From: Emcibacter sp.
Lineage (GTDB): Bacteria; Pseudomonadota; Alphaproteobacteria; Sphingomonadales; Emcibacteraceae
Length of the DNA: 11,233 nt
Direction of reading: 5' to 3'
Assembly: GCA_027019205.1 (NCBI GenBank)
Contig: JALUWZ010000100.1
Span: 1 to 11,233 of the forward strand
Notes under the pieces: model-generated
Told to the model about the DNA's origin: nothing
The model's input: only the letters and a program-made list of their open reading frames with translations
Databases searched by the model: none
Made by a program: the position numbers and the translations under genes
In this document: positions 1-6,985 of the stretch, piece after piece
Layout of the letters: each line of letters begins with the position of its first letter
How positions within the stretch are numbered: position 1 is the first letter of the stretch

Positions 1-894
1 AAAGGCTATCACGGGGTTAATTTTGGCGGCATGTCAGTTGGCGGCATGTCTGCCAACCGCAAGATGTTTGGTACGCTGGTCGCCGGCGTTGATCATATGC
101 GCCACACCCACGGCATCGCGGAAAACCGCTTTTCAAAGGGTCTGCCGCCACAGGGGGCGGAGCTTGCTGACGATCTGCAACGCCTGTGTGACCTGCACGA
201 CCCGTCAACCATTGCCGCCGTAATTGTCGAGCCGCTCGCCGGGTCCGCCGGGGTAATCCTGCCGCCCGAAGGCTATCTGAAACGTCTGCGGAAAATCTGT
301 GACAAGCATGGCATTCTGCTGATCTTTGATGAGGTGATCACCGGTTTTGGCCGCCTCGGCACCCCCTTTGCCGTCGATAAATTTGGCGTCGAGCCGGATA
401 TTGTCACGACCGCCAAGGGCCTGACCAACGGCGTGATTCCGATGGGTGCAGTATTTGCCCAGGATAAAATCTATCAGGCCTTTATGGACGCGCCGGAAAA
501 TACCATTGAATTTTTCCACGGCTATACTTTCTCCGGCAATCCGATGGCCTGTGCGGCGGCACTTGGCACGCTCGACACCTATGACGCGGAAGGGCTGCTG
601 ACCCGTGCCACCGACCTGTCGGATTACTGGCAGCAGGCGGTTCATTCACTGCGCGGCCTGCCCCATGTGATTGATCTGCGCAATATCGGTTTTATCGCCG
701 GGATTGAGCTGGAATCTTTTCCCGGCAAGCCAACCAAACGTGCCTTTGAGGCCTTTCTCAAGGCCTATGAGGCCGGATTGCTGATCCGCACCACCGGCGA
801 TACCATTGCCCTGTCACCGCCGCTGATTATCGAAAAAGGCCAGATTGACTTTGCCTTTGACACCCTCGCCACCATCATCAAAAGTCTGGAATAG
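1..894 (+). CDS. Beta-alanine:pyruvate (omega-amino acid) aminotransferase, 5'-truncated
   Basis: This is a class III PLP-dependent aminotransferase. The first base is already in frame: the reading starts KGYHGVNFGGMSVGG, a signature of omega-amino acid:pyruvate aminotransferases, so the gene begins upstream of the window. About 297 residues are visible; the family is usually about 440-450, so roughly the first third is missing. The PLP-contacting Asp is in the FDEVITGFGR motif (codon 328-330), and the Schiff-base Lys is in TTAKGLTNG (codon 415-417). The C-terminus has the expected GDTIALSPPLI. The predicted reaction is beta-alanine + pyruvate to malonate semialdehyde + alanine, in the cytoplasm. 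The stop TAG lies 3 nt before mmsA, and the downstream neighbours (malonate-semialdehyde dehydrogenase, ureidopropionase, dihydropyrimidinase) fit pyrimidine-derived beta-alanine as substrate. Other omega-transaminase substrates (beta-aminoisobutyrate, taurine, polyamines) cannot be excluded from sequence. The family assignment is firm; the exact substrate is inferred. Confidence 0.88.
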   Translation, partial: KGYHGVNFGGMSVGGMSANRKMFGTLVAGVDHMRHTHGIAENRFSKGLPPQGAELADDLQRLCDLHDPSTIAAVIVEPLAGSAGVILPPEGYLKRLRKICDKHGILLIFDEVITGFGRLGTPFAVDKFGVEPDIVTTAKGLTNGVIPMGAVFAQDKIYQAFMDAPENTIEFFHGYTFSGNPMACAAALGTLDTYDAEGLLTRATDLSDYWQQAVHSLRGLPHVIDLRNIGFIAGIELESFPGKPTKRAFEAFLKAYEAGLLIRTTGDTIALSPPLIIEKGQIDFAFDTLATIIKSLE

Positions 895-897
895 CTT

Positions 898-2394
898 ATG
901 ACCCTGATCAAACATATCATTGGCGGCATGCCCTCTTCCGGTTCCACGGACCACCGGCAGGATGTCTATAACCCGGCCACCGGTGCCGTGGTGGCACAGG
1001 TTTGCCTCGGCACGGAAGCAGAAGTGACTGCCGCTGTCGAGGCGGCAAAGGCCGCCTTTCCGGCATGGTCCGCAACCTCGCCTGCCAAACGGGCGCAAGT
1101 GATGTTTGCCCTGCGCGAGGTCATGAAACGCCGGGCCGACGACATTGCCCGCACCATCAGCGCCGAACATGGCAAAACCCATAATGACGCGCTGGGCGAA
1201 GTGGCCCGCGCCCTTGAAGTCGTTGAATATGCCTGCGGCATAGCGGATAAATTAAAAGGCGATTTCAGCCGTGATGTCGGCCCGGGCATTGATACCTGCG
1301 CCGAACGGCAGGCCTTGGGCGTGGTCGCCGGGATCACGCCGTTTAATTTTCCGTCAATGGTGCCGCTATGGATGATTCCGATGGCGCTTGCCTGCGGCAA
1401 TACATTCATCCTCAAACCATCCGAGCGTGACCCGTCAAGTGCCAATCTGATCCATGATTTATTTAAAGAGGCCGGACTGCCGGACGGGGTCTTGAATGTG
1501 ATCCATGGCGGCAAGGCGGCGGTTGATGCCATCATTGCCAATAATGATATTCAGGCGATCAGCTTTGTCGGCTCGACCCCGATTGCCGGGTATATTTACC
1601 GCAATGGCTGTGCGGCGGGCAAGCGGGTACAGGCGCTCGGCGGGGCAAAAAATCATATGGTCATTCTGCCGGACGCTGACCTTGATCAGGCCGCCGATGC
1701 CCTGATGGGCGCCGGTTTCGGCTCCGCCGGGGAACGCTGCATGGCGATCAGTGTTGCGGTGCCGGTGGGGGATGAGACTGCGGACCGGCTGGTCGAGAAA
1801 CTGACCCCCCGGGTACGCGCCCTTAAAATTGGCCCGCCATCCGACCCGGAGGCCGAAATGGGGCCGGTGATCAGCGCTGAGGCCCGGGAGCGGATTGAAA
1901 ATCTGATCAGTAGCGGGGCCAAAGAGGGGGCAGAAATCCTTGTCGACGGGCGCGGGCTTGAATTACAGGGCTATGAGGGCGGTTTCTGGGTCGGCGGCAC
2001 CCTGCTCGACCGGGTGAGCCCGGATATGACGGTGTATAAACAGGAAATATTCGGTCCCGTTCTATCGGTGCTCAGGGCGGAAAGCTATGATTATGCGGTG
2101 GCGCTGATCAACCGGCATCAATATGGCAACGGTACCGCCATTTTCACCCGGGACGGCGATGCCGCCCGCGATTTTGCCAAGCGTATTCAGGTCGGCATGG
2201 TCGGTATAAATGTCCCCATTCCGGTACCGGTCGGCACCCACAGCTTCGGCGGCTGGAAGAGTTCAATCTTTGGTGCTCACGGCATTTACGGGCCGGAGGC
2301 TGTCCATTTCTATACCCGGCTTAAAACCGTCACCTCACGCTGGCCCGCAGGCATCCGCGCCGGGGCCGAATTCACCTTTCCAACCATGGGATAA
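898..2394 (+). CDS. mmsA: CoA-acylating (methyl)malonate-semialdehyde dehydrogenase
   Basis: This is an aldehyde dehydrogenase superfamily protein of 498 residues, full length for MmsA/IolA. The Rossmann/NAD part carries TPFNFPS with the oxyanion Asn at about residue 150, then KPSERDPSS at about 173-181 and FVGSTPIAGYIY. The catalytic Cys is about residue 281 in GSAGERCMA. The usual general-base Glu motif (ELGGK) is replaced by LGGAKNH at about 247-253, which is diagnostic of the CoA-dependent MMSDH subfamily rather than hydrolytic aldehyde dehydrogenases. It converts malonate or methylmalonate semialdehyde with CoA and NAD+ to acetyl-CoA or propionyl-CoA plus CO2. The ATG follows the aminotransferase stop by only 3 nt and the upstream SD is weak (TGGA), so translation may depend on the upstream gene. 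In this context it probably clears malonate semialdehyde from beta-alanine. A role in valine or inositol catabolism is possible, but no genes of those pathways are visible. Confidence 0.93.
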   Translation: MTLIKHIIGGMPSSGSTDHRQDVYNPATGAVVAQVCLGTEAEVTAAVEAAKAAFPAWSATSPAKRAQVMFALREVMKRRADDIARTISAEHGKTHNDALGEVARALEVVEYACGIADKLKGDFSRDVGPGIDTCAERQALGVVAGITPFNFPSMVPLWMIPMALACGNTFILKPSERDPSSANLIHDLFKEAGLPDGVLNVIHGGKAAVDAIIANNDIQAISFVGSTPIAGYIYRNGCAAGKRVQALGGAKNHMVILPDADLDQAADALMGAGFGSAGERCMAISVAVPVGDETADRLVEKLTPRVRALKIGPPSDPEAEMGPVISAEARERIENLISSGAKEGAEILVDGRGLELQGYEGGFWVGGTLLDRVSPDMTVYKQEIFGPVLSVLRAESYDYAVALINRHQYGNGTAIFTRDGDAARDFAKRIQVGMVGINVPIPVPVGTHSFGGWKSSIFGAHGIYGPEAVHFYTRLKTVTSRWPAGIRAGAEFTFPTMG

Positions 2395-2400
2395 CAGATC

Positions 2401-3285
2401 ATGACATCACCAAAAACAGCAATACTGCGCGGCGGCCTGATACAGATGGCGCTGAAATCCTCGACCGATAATGACCCGGAAGCCATCCGCAAGGCAATGA
2501 TAGAGGCCCATATCCCGCTGATCGACGAGGCCGGCAAGGCAGGCGTACAGGTCTTGTGCTTTCAGGAGGTCTTTACCCAGCCCTATTTCTGCCCGAGTCA
2601 GGATAAAAAATGGTATGCGAGTGCGGAATCGATCCCGGACGGCCCGACCACTCAACTGATGCAGGACTATGCGGCAAAATATAAGATGGTGATTGTCGTG
2701 CCGATATATGAGCGCGATGATGTCACCGGCATCTATTACAATACCGCCGCCGTAATTGACGCGGACGGCAGCTATCTCGGCAAATACCGCAAGACCCATA
2801 TTCCGCAGGTCGCCGGTTTCTGGGAAAAATTCTTCTTCAAGCCCGGCTCGTCCGACTGGCCGGTGTTTCAGACCCGCTATTGCAAACTCGGGGTCTATAT
2901 CTGCTATGACCGTCATTTCCCCGAAGGCTGGCGGGCGCTGGCCCTGAACGGGGCGGAATATATCGTCAATCCGTCGGCGACTGTCGCCGGACTGTCGGAA
3001 TATCTGTGGAAACTTGAACAACCGGCATCCGCCGCCGCCAATGGCTGCTGGATCGGCGCCATAAACCGCATTGGTACTGAGGAGCCATGGAATATCGGTG
3101 AATTTTACGGCCAGAGCTATTTCGTCAACCCGCGTGGCCAGATTGAAAAGGAGGCAAGCCGCGACAAAGACGAATTGATCATTCATGATATGGATATGAA
3201 TATGGTGCAGGAAATCCGTAACAAATGGCAGTTTTTCCGCGACCGCAGACCGGAATGCTACGATCCGCTGACCCGCAGGGAATGA
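2401..3285 (+). CDS. Beta-ureidopropionase / N-carbamoyl amino acid amidohydrolase (nitrilase superfamily)
   Basis: This is a 294-residue member of the carbon-nitrogen hydrolase (nitrilase) fold. The triad is complete: Glu56 in CFQEVF, Lys131 in KYRKTHIP and Cys168 in YICYDRHFPEG. A second conserved Glu is near residue 142 (FWEKFFF). The CYDRHFPEG environment and YRKTHIP are typical of the beta-ureidopropionase/N-carbamylase branch. The predicted reaction hydrolyses N-carbamoyl-beta-alanine (or N-carbamoyl-beta-aminoisobutyrate) to the beta-amino acid, CO2 and NH3, the step after dihydropyrimidinase, whose gene lies two genes downstream. The ATG comes 6 nt after the mmsA stop, with TGGGA (2387-2391) as a plausible SD 9 nt upstream. 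Its TGA overlaps an in-frame ATG of the permease gene. An alternative reading is an N-carbamoyl-D-amino acid hydrolase acting with a D-hydantoinase; sequence alone does not separate the two, but the beta-alanine genes upstream favour ureidopropionase. Confidence 0.87.
   Translation: MTSPKTAILRGGLIQMALKSSTDNDPEAIRKAMIEAHIPLIDEAGKAGVQVLCFQEVFTQPYFCPSQDKKWYASAESIPDGPTTQLMQDYAAKYKMVIVVPIYERDDVTGIYYNTAAVIDADGSYLGKYRKTHIPQVAGFWEKFFFKPGSSDWPVFQTRYCKLGVYICYDRHFPEGWRALALNGAEYIVNPSATVAGLSEYLWKLEQPASAAANGCWIGAINRIGTEEPWNIGEFYGQSYFVNPRGQIEKEASRDKDELIIHDMDMNMVQEIRNKWQFFRDRRPECYDPLTRRE
3277..3281 (+). promoter_or_regulatory. Ribosome binding site deciding the permease start
   Basis: AGGGA lies in the last codons of the ureidopropionase gene. 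It is 9 nt before the ATG at 3291 but abuts the ATG at 3282, and it is far downstream of the ATG at 3225. The spacing favours 3291 as the translation start. Confidence 0.5.
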
Positions 3286-3290
3286 GTATC

Positions 3291-4727
3291 ATGAAAGGAC
3301 ATGATGCCGATCTGTGGAATGAGGACCTTGCCCCGACGACGGTGCTGACCCGGACATGGGACTGGAAATCCTATGCCTCGCTCTGGGTCGCGATGGTGGT
3401 TTGTGTGCCAACCTATATGCTGTCCGCCGGACTGATTGCCGAGGGCATGTCATGGTCCGAGGCGGTCCTTACCGTTCTGCTCGGCAATGTCATTGTTCTG
3501 GCGCCGATGATCCTGATCGGTCATGCCGGGGCCAAATATGGCGTGCCCTTTCCGGTATTGCTCCGTTCAGCCTTTGGTACAAGGGGAGCGCGGATTCCGG
3601 CGGTGGCCCGGGGACTGGTGGCCTGTGGCTGGTTCGGTATTCAGACATGGGTCGGCGGCTCGGCGATTTATGTTATCCTGAACGGGCTTTCAGGCGATGC
3701 CTTTCACGGCAGCCCCTTGCCCCTGCTCGGCATTGATATTAGCCAGACCATGAGTTTTCTCGGCTTCTGGGCGATTCATCTGTATTTTATCAAAAACGGC
3801 ACCGAATCCATTCGCTGGCTCGAAACCTATTCCGCGCCCTTTCTCATTCTGATGGGGCTGGCGCTGCTGGCATGGGCCTATATCCGGGCCGGAGGGTTTG
3901 GCGCGATGCTGTCCGCCCCCTCGCAATTCGGGCCGGGCGGGGCAAAGGAAGGCCGGTTTTTTGGCACTTTCATCGCCGGGCTGACCGCCATGGTTGGCTT
4001 CTGGGCGACGGTCGCGCTCAATATCCCCGACTTCACCCGTTTCGCCAAAAGCCAGAAAGACCAGATTATCGGCCAGATTATTGGCCTGCCACTGCCGATG
4101 GCGTTATTTGCCTTCATCAGTGTCGCGGTAACCTCGGCCACGGTGACTATTTTTGGCGAGGCCATATGGGACCCGGTTGAATTATCCGGCCGCATGGGTG
4201 GCATGGGCGTTGTGGTTGCCCTTGCCGCCCTGATCATTGCGACCCTTACCACCAATCTCGCCGCCAATGTGGTCGCCCCGGCCTACGGATTTTCCAACCT
4301 CAATCCCCGGAAAATAAGCTTCCGGATGGGGGGCTATATCACCGCCGGGGTCGGCATCGCAATTTTCCCGTGGAAATTAATGGAAAGTTCCGGCGGCTAT
4401 TTATTCGTCTGGCTGGTTGGCTATTCCGCTCTGCTCGGTCCGATTGCCGGAATATTGATTGCCGATTATTTCCTGCTGCGTAAATGCTCATTGAAGGTCG
4501 AGGACCTGTTCCGTCATGACGGCATCTATGAATCCGCCCATGGCTGGAATATGGCGGGCGTCGGGGCCTTTGTCCTCGGGGTCTTGCCCAATTTGCCGGG
4601 CTTTTTACATGCGGCGGGATTTGTCGATACTGTGCCGGCGATATTTGATACCCTGTACAGCTATGCCTGGTTTGTTGGTGTTTTTGTCGCTGGCGGGCTA
4701 TATCTTGTCTTTGCCAGAAAACGCTAG
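3291..4727 (+). CDS. NCS1-family nucleobase/hydantoin:cation symporter
   Basis: This is an integral inner-membrane permease of about 478 residues with roughly 12 hydrophobic segments, of the nucleobase:cation symporter-1 family (Mhp1/PucI/uracil-allantoin permease type). Hallmarks are the N-terminal N-E-D-L-A-P, CGWFGIQTWVGG at about 112-123, GFWATVALNIPDFTRF at about 236-251 and TNLAANVVAP at about 321-330. By analogy with Mhp1, Trp114, Gln118, Trp238 and Asn322/Asn326 fall where substrate-contacting residues are expected; this alignment is made by eye. The frame is open back to an ATG at 3225 inside the ureidopropionase gene. I chose 3291 because of the AGGGA spacing; 3282 (ATGA overlap with the upstream stop) adds three residues and is the other reasonable choice. 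Its place between ureidopropionase and dihydropyrimidinase genes suggests uptake of uracil, thymine, dihydropyrimidines or hydantoins, possibly with Na+ or H+. The exact substrate is unknown. Confidence 0.9.
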   Translation: MKGHDADLWNEDLAPTTVLTRTWDWKSYASLWVAMVVCVPTYMLSAGLIAEGMSWSEAVLTVLLGNVIVLAPMILIGHAGAKYGVPFPVLLRSAFGTRGARIPAVARGLVACGWFGIQTWVGGSAIYVILNGLSGDAFHGSPLPLLGIDISQTMSFLGFWAIHLYFIKNGTESIRWLETYSAPFLILMGLALLAWAYIRAGGFGAMLSAPSQFGPGGAKEGRFFGTFIAGLTAMVGFWATVALNIPDFTRFAKSQKDQIIGQIIGLPLPMALFAFISVAVTSATVTIFGEAIWDPVELSGRMGGMGVVVALAALIIATLTTNLAANVVAPAYGFSNLNPRKISFRMGGYITAGVGIAIFPWKLMESSGGYLFVWLVGYSALLGPIAGILIADYFLLRKCSLKVEDLFRHDGIYESAHGWNMAGVGAFVLGVLPNLPGFLHAAGFVDTVPAIFDTLYSYAWFVGVFVAGGLYLVFARKR

Positions 4728-4735
4728 AGGAGGAG
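4728..4735 (+). promoter_or_regulatory. Strong Shine-Dalgarno for the dihydropyrimidinase gene
   Basis: AGGAGGAG starts directly after the permease stop codon (TAG 4725-4727) and lies 7 nt before ATG 4743. It contains a full AGGAGG core and is by far the best SD in the + strand cluster, whose other genes rely on weak sites or tight coupling. This suggests relatively high, independent translation of the dihydropyrimidinase. Confidence 0.8.
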
Positions 4736-4742
4736 AAAATCC

Positions 4743-6185
4743 ATGTCCCTTGTTATCCGTGGTGGAACCGTTGTCAATGCAGACATCAGTGAGCGCGCCG
4801 ATATTTATATCGAAGGGGGTGTTATCACGGCGGTCGGAATGAATCTGGAGGTGCCGTCCGATGCGGAAGTCATTGACGCCAGCGGACAATTTGTCATGCC
4901 CGGCGGCATTGATCCCCATACCCATATGCAACTGCCCTTTATGGGCACCGTGGCGTCCGAGGATTTTTATACAGGCACCGCCGCCGCCCTTGCGGGTGGC
5001 ACGACAATGATCATTGATTTTGTTATCCCCGACCCGCAGCAACCCCTGATGGAGGCCTACCGGACATGGCGCGGCTGGGCGGAAAAAGCCTGCGCCGATT
5101 ACAGCTTTCATGTCGCCGTCACCTGGTGGGATGACAGTGTTCACGCCGATATGGGCCGTCTGGTCAAACAGGAAGGGGTTAACAGCTTCAAGCATTTCAT
5201 GGCCTATAAGGGGGCGATCATGGCCGATGATGAAATCCTCTATAACAGCTTCAGCCGGGCGCTCGAACTTGGCGCGATGCCGACCGTCCATGCAGAAAAT
5301 GGCGAAATGGTCTTTCAGTTGCAGCAGAAACTGCTGGCAGAAGGCATAACCGGCCCCGAAGGTCACCCGCTGTCGCGGCCCCCGGCGGCAGAGGGCGAGG
5401 CCGCGAACCGCGCCATCCGCCTGGCAGAAGTAATCGGCGTGCCGCTCTATCTGGTTCATGTCTCAACCAAAGACGCCCTTGACGAGATTATCCGCGCGCG
5501 CGGCAATGGCCAGCGGGTATATGGCGAGGCCCTGCCCGGTCATCTGCTGATTGATGACAGCGTTTACCGCGATGCGGATTTCGGAAAAGCCGCCGCCCAT
5601 GTGATGTCGCCGCCCTTCCGGGCAAAAGACCATCAGGCCGCCCTGTGGAAAGGCCTGCAATCCGGTAGTCTGCAAACCACCGCGACCGATCATTGCTGTT
5701 TCTGTGCCGATCAGAAAGCGGCGGGCAAAGATAATTTCACCCTGATCCCCAACGGCACCGGCGGGGTCGAGGACCGGCTGGCGATCCTCTGGACATATGG
5801 GGTCGGGACCGGCAGGCTGACCCCGCAGGAATTTGTCGCGATCACCAGCACCAATACGGCAAAGATTTTCAATATCTATCCGCAGAAAGGCGTTATCCGC
5901 CCCGGGGCCGATGCCGATATTGTCATCTGGGACCCGGCAGCAACCAAGGCTATCTCGGCCAAAAGCCACCAACAGAATGTTGATTTTAATATTTTTGAAG
6001 GGATGACCGTGACCGGTCTTGCCTCCCACACCATAAGTGGCGGCGTGTTACGCTATCGGGACGGCGACCTCAGAACGGAAAAAGGCACAGGGAGATACAT
6101 AAAACGCCCGGCCTTCCCGTCAAGCTTCGCGGCGCTGGAAAAAATTGCCACGGCCCAAAAACCCACTGCCGTAAACCGTGATTAA
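4743..6185 (+). CDS. hydA: Dihydropyrimidinase (D-hydantoinase family)
   Basis: This is a cyclic amidohydrolase of 480 residues, full length for the family. All binuclear-metal ligands are present at family-typical positions: His59 and His61 (DPHTH), the carbamylated Lys150 (NSFKHFMAYKG), His183 (TVHAENG), His239 (LVHVST) and Asp316 (ATDHC). Tyr155, which in hydantoinases contacts the substrate, and the IPNG substrate motif (Asn337) are also present. The enzyme hydrolyses 5,6-dihydrouracil or dihydrothymine to N-carbamoyl-beta-alanine or N-carbamoyl-beta-aminoisobutyrate, and may act on 5-substituted hydantoins. It is probably a cytoplasmic homotetramer, based on the family. It is preceded by a strong SD and is the last gene of the cluster. 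Its stop TAA (6183-6185) overlaps the stop of the convergent phosphatase gene. With ureidopropionase, aminotransferase and MMSDH in the same cluster, pyrimidine catabolism is the best reading. Confidence 0.93.
   Translation: MSLVIRGGTVVNADISERADIYIEGGVITAVGMNLEVPSDAEVIDASGQFVMPGGIDPHTHMQLPFMGTVASEDFYTGTAAALAGGTTMIIDFVIPDPQQPLMEAYRTWRGWAEKACADYSFHVAVTWWDDSVHADMGRLVKQEGVNSFKHFMAYKGAIMADDEILYNSFSRALELGAMPTVHAENGEMVFQLQQKLLAEGITGPEGHPLSRPPAAEGEAANRAIRLAEVIGVPLYLVHVSTKDALDEIIRARGNGQRVYGEALPGHLLIDDSVYRDADFGKAAAHVMSPPFRAKDHQAALWKGLQSGSLQTTATDHCCFCADQKAAGKDNFTLIPNGTGGVEDRLAILWTYGVGTGRLTPQEFVAITSTNTAKIFNIYPQKGVIRPGADADIVIWDPAATKAISAKSHQQNVDFNIFEGMTVTGLASHTISGGVLRYRDGDLRTEKGTGRYIKRPAFPSSFAALEKIATAQKPTAVNRD
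6139..6172 (-). terminator. Candidate intrinsic terminator for the hfq-hflX-phosphatase unit
   Basis: Read on the minus strand, ACGGC (6172-6168) and GCCGT (6154-6150) can pair around a 13-nt loop, followed after five bases by TTTTTT (6144-6139). It lies 10 nt past the phosphatase stop and inside the coding sequence of hydA. The stem is only 5 bp. An alternative pairing CACGG/CCGTG (6176-6180 with 6149-6153) competes with it. It is a tentative call. Confidence 0.3.
6182..6185. other. Overlapping convergent stop codons (TTAA)
   Basis: The + strand dihydropyrimidinase ends with TAA at 6183-6185 and the - strand phosphatase ends with TAA read from 6184-6182. The two stops share a palindromic TTAA, so there is no spacer between the convergent operons. 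Confidence 0.9.
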
Positions 6186-6985
6186 AAAAGGCCGGGAAAG
6201 ATCATCTCTCTGATCCGCTGCCATTGATCAGGGTCCGGGGCGGACAGCAGTCCCTTGTCAAGATGATGAATGCCATATTGCTCATCTGACAGGGTACGGA
6301 CATAGCCGCCCGCCTCGCCGTAGATAAGGCTGCCCGGCAAATGGTCCCACGGCAGGGTGCGGTAATAAAGTGAAAAATCCTTCTCCTGTATGCTCAGGGC
6401 CATATAGTCATATCCGGCGCAGAAAGCCGGGTTATTTTCCCTGAAATCTTTCAGGTTTTGCCGGGCTGCTTTCCTTAAATCCTTTGGAAAGCGATTGATA
6501 TGGGCCGCAGCAATCATCCTGCCCGGGTCAAATTTTCGCTCTGATATTCTGATCCTTTTACCGTCAAGGAAGGTGCCAGCACCTTTTTCCGCCATGATAA
6601 TCCTGTCATATGCCGGCAGGTAAATCCACCCTGCCACGGCTTCCGCTTTGCGGAGTTCTGTCACCATAAGGGCATATCTGTCATCACCCTTGATAAAGTT
6701 ATTGGTGCCGTCAACCGGATCAATCAGAAAGGCCCGGTCCGCCGCAATTGCCGCCGCAAGCAGACCGGGTCTTTCCGCAATGGATTCCTCCCCGGCGATC
6801 ATGGCCTCCGGGAAAAGCCGTTTCAGCTCTGCTGTCAGGGCGGCTTCCGCCTCAATATCAGCGATCGAGACCATATCCCCCGGTGATTTGGCCATAATGT
6901 CCTGTTCCCGGAGATTATTGAAACGTGGCAGGATTTTTTCTTTGGCAACGGCAATCACCACCCGGCACACGGGGTCCATGGTCAT
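6182..6985 (-). CDS. Inositol-monophosphatase-family phosphatase
   Basis: This 267-residue protein belongs to the Li+/Mg2+-dependent FIG/IMPase superfamily. It has Lys33 and Asp43 in AKSPGDMVSIAD, the metal-binding GEES (residues 65-68), LIDPVDGTNNF with Asp89 and Asp92, and the C-terminal WDHLPGSLIYGEAGG with Asp214. These are the metal and phosphate ligands of the family, so an active phosphatase is expected. Length is normal for the family. Family substrates include inositol monophosphates, 3'-phosphoadenosine 5'-phosphate, fructose 1,6-bisphosphate and histidinol phosphate; I cannot choose among them. The ATG at 6983-6985 overlaps the hflX stop (ATGA), so translation is probably coupled to hflX; an in-frame ATG two codons later (6977-6979) is an alternative start. 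It is the last gene of the hfq-hflX unit and collides with the dihydropyrimidinase end. The SuhB branch of this family also has an RNA-related role in enterobacteria, but nothing here shows that function. Confidence 0.88.
   Translation of the reverse strand: MTMDPVCRVVIAVAKEKILPRFNNLREQDIMAKSPGDMVSIADIEAEAALTAELKRLFPEAMIAGEESIAERPGLLAAAIAADRAFLIDPVDGTNNFIKGDDRYALMVTELRKAEAVAGWIYLPAYDRIIMAEKGAGTFLDGKRIRISERKFDPGRMIAAAHINRFPKDLRKAARQNLKDFRENNPAFCAGYDYMALSIQEKDFSLYYRTLPWDHLPGSLIYGEAGGYVRTLSDEQYGIHHLDKGLLSAPDPDQWQRIREMIFPGLF

Noticed and set aside
966..1541. Minus-strand open frame opposite mmsA
   Set aside because: Antisense shadow of a full-length dehydrogenase; composition biased to Ala, Ser and Pro as expected for a reversed frame.
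2407..3186. Long minus-strand open frame (259 codons) opposite the ureidopropionase gene
   Set aside because: It lies wholly antisense to a gene with an intact Glu-Lys-Cys triad, its translation shows no recognisable domain, and codon bias in moderate-to-high GC coding DNA often keeps the antisense frame open.
3225..3290. Upstream ATG extending the NCS1 permease by 22 residues
   Set aside because: It lies 60 nt inside the ureidopropionase gene and has no SD, and the added residues are the out-of-frame reading of that gene's C-terminus; AGGGA at 3277-3281 points to 3291.
4698..5459. Minus-strand open frame opposite the start of the dihydropyrimidinase gene
   Set aside because: Antisense shadow of a gene with all metal ligands in place; composition is low-information and no family is recognisable.
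5463..6029. Minus-strand open frame opposite the dihydropyrimidinase 3' half
   Set aside because: Antisense shadow; no start signal or domain.
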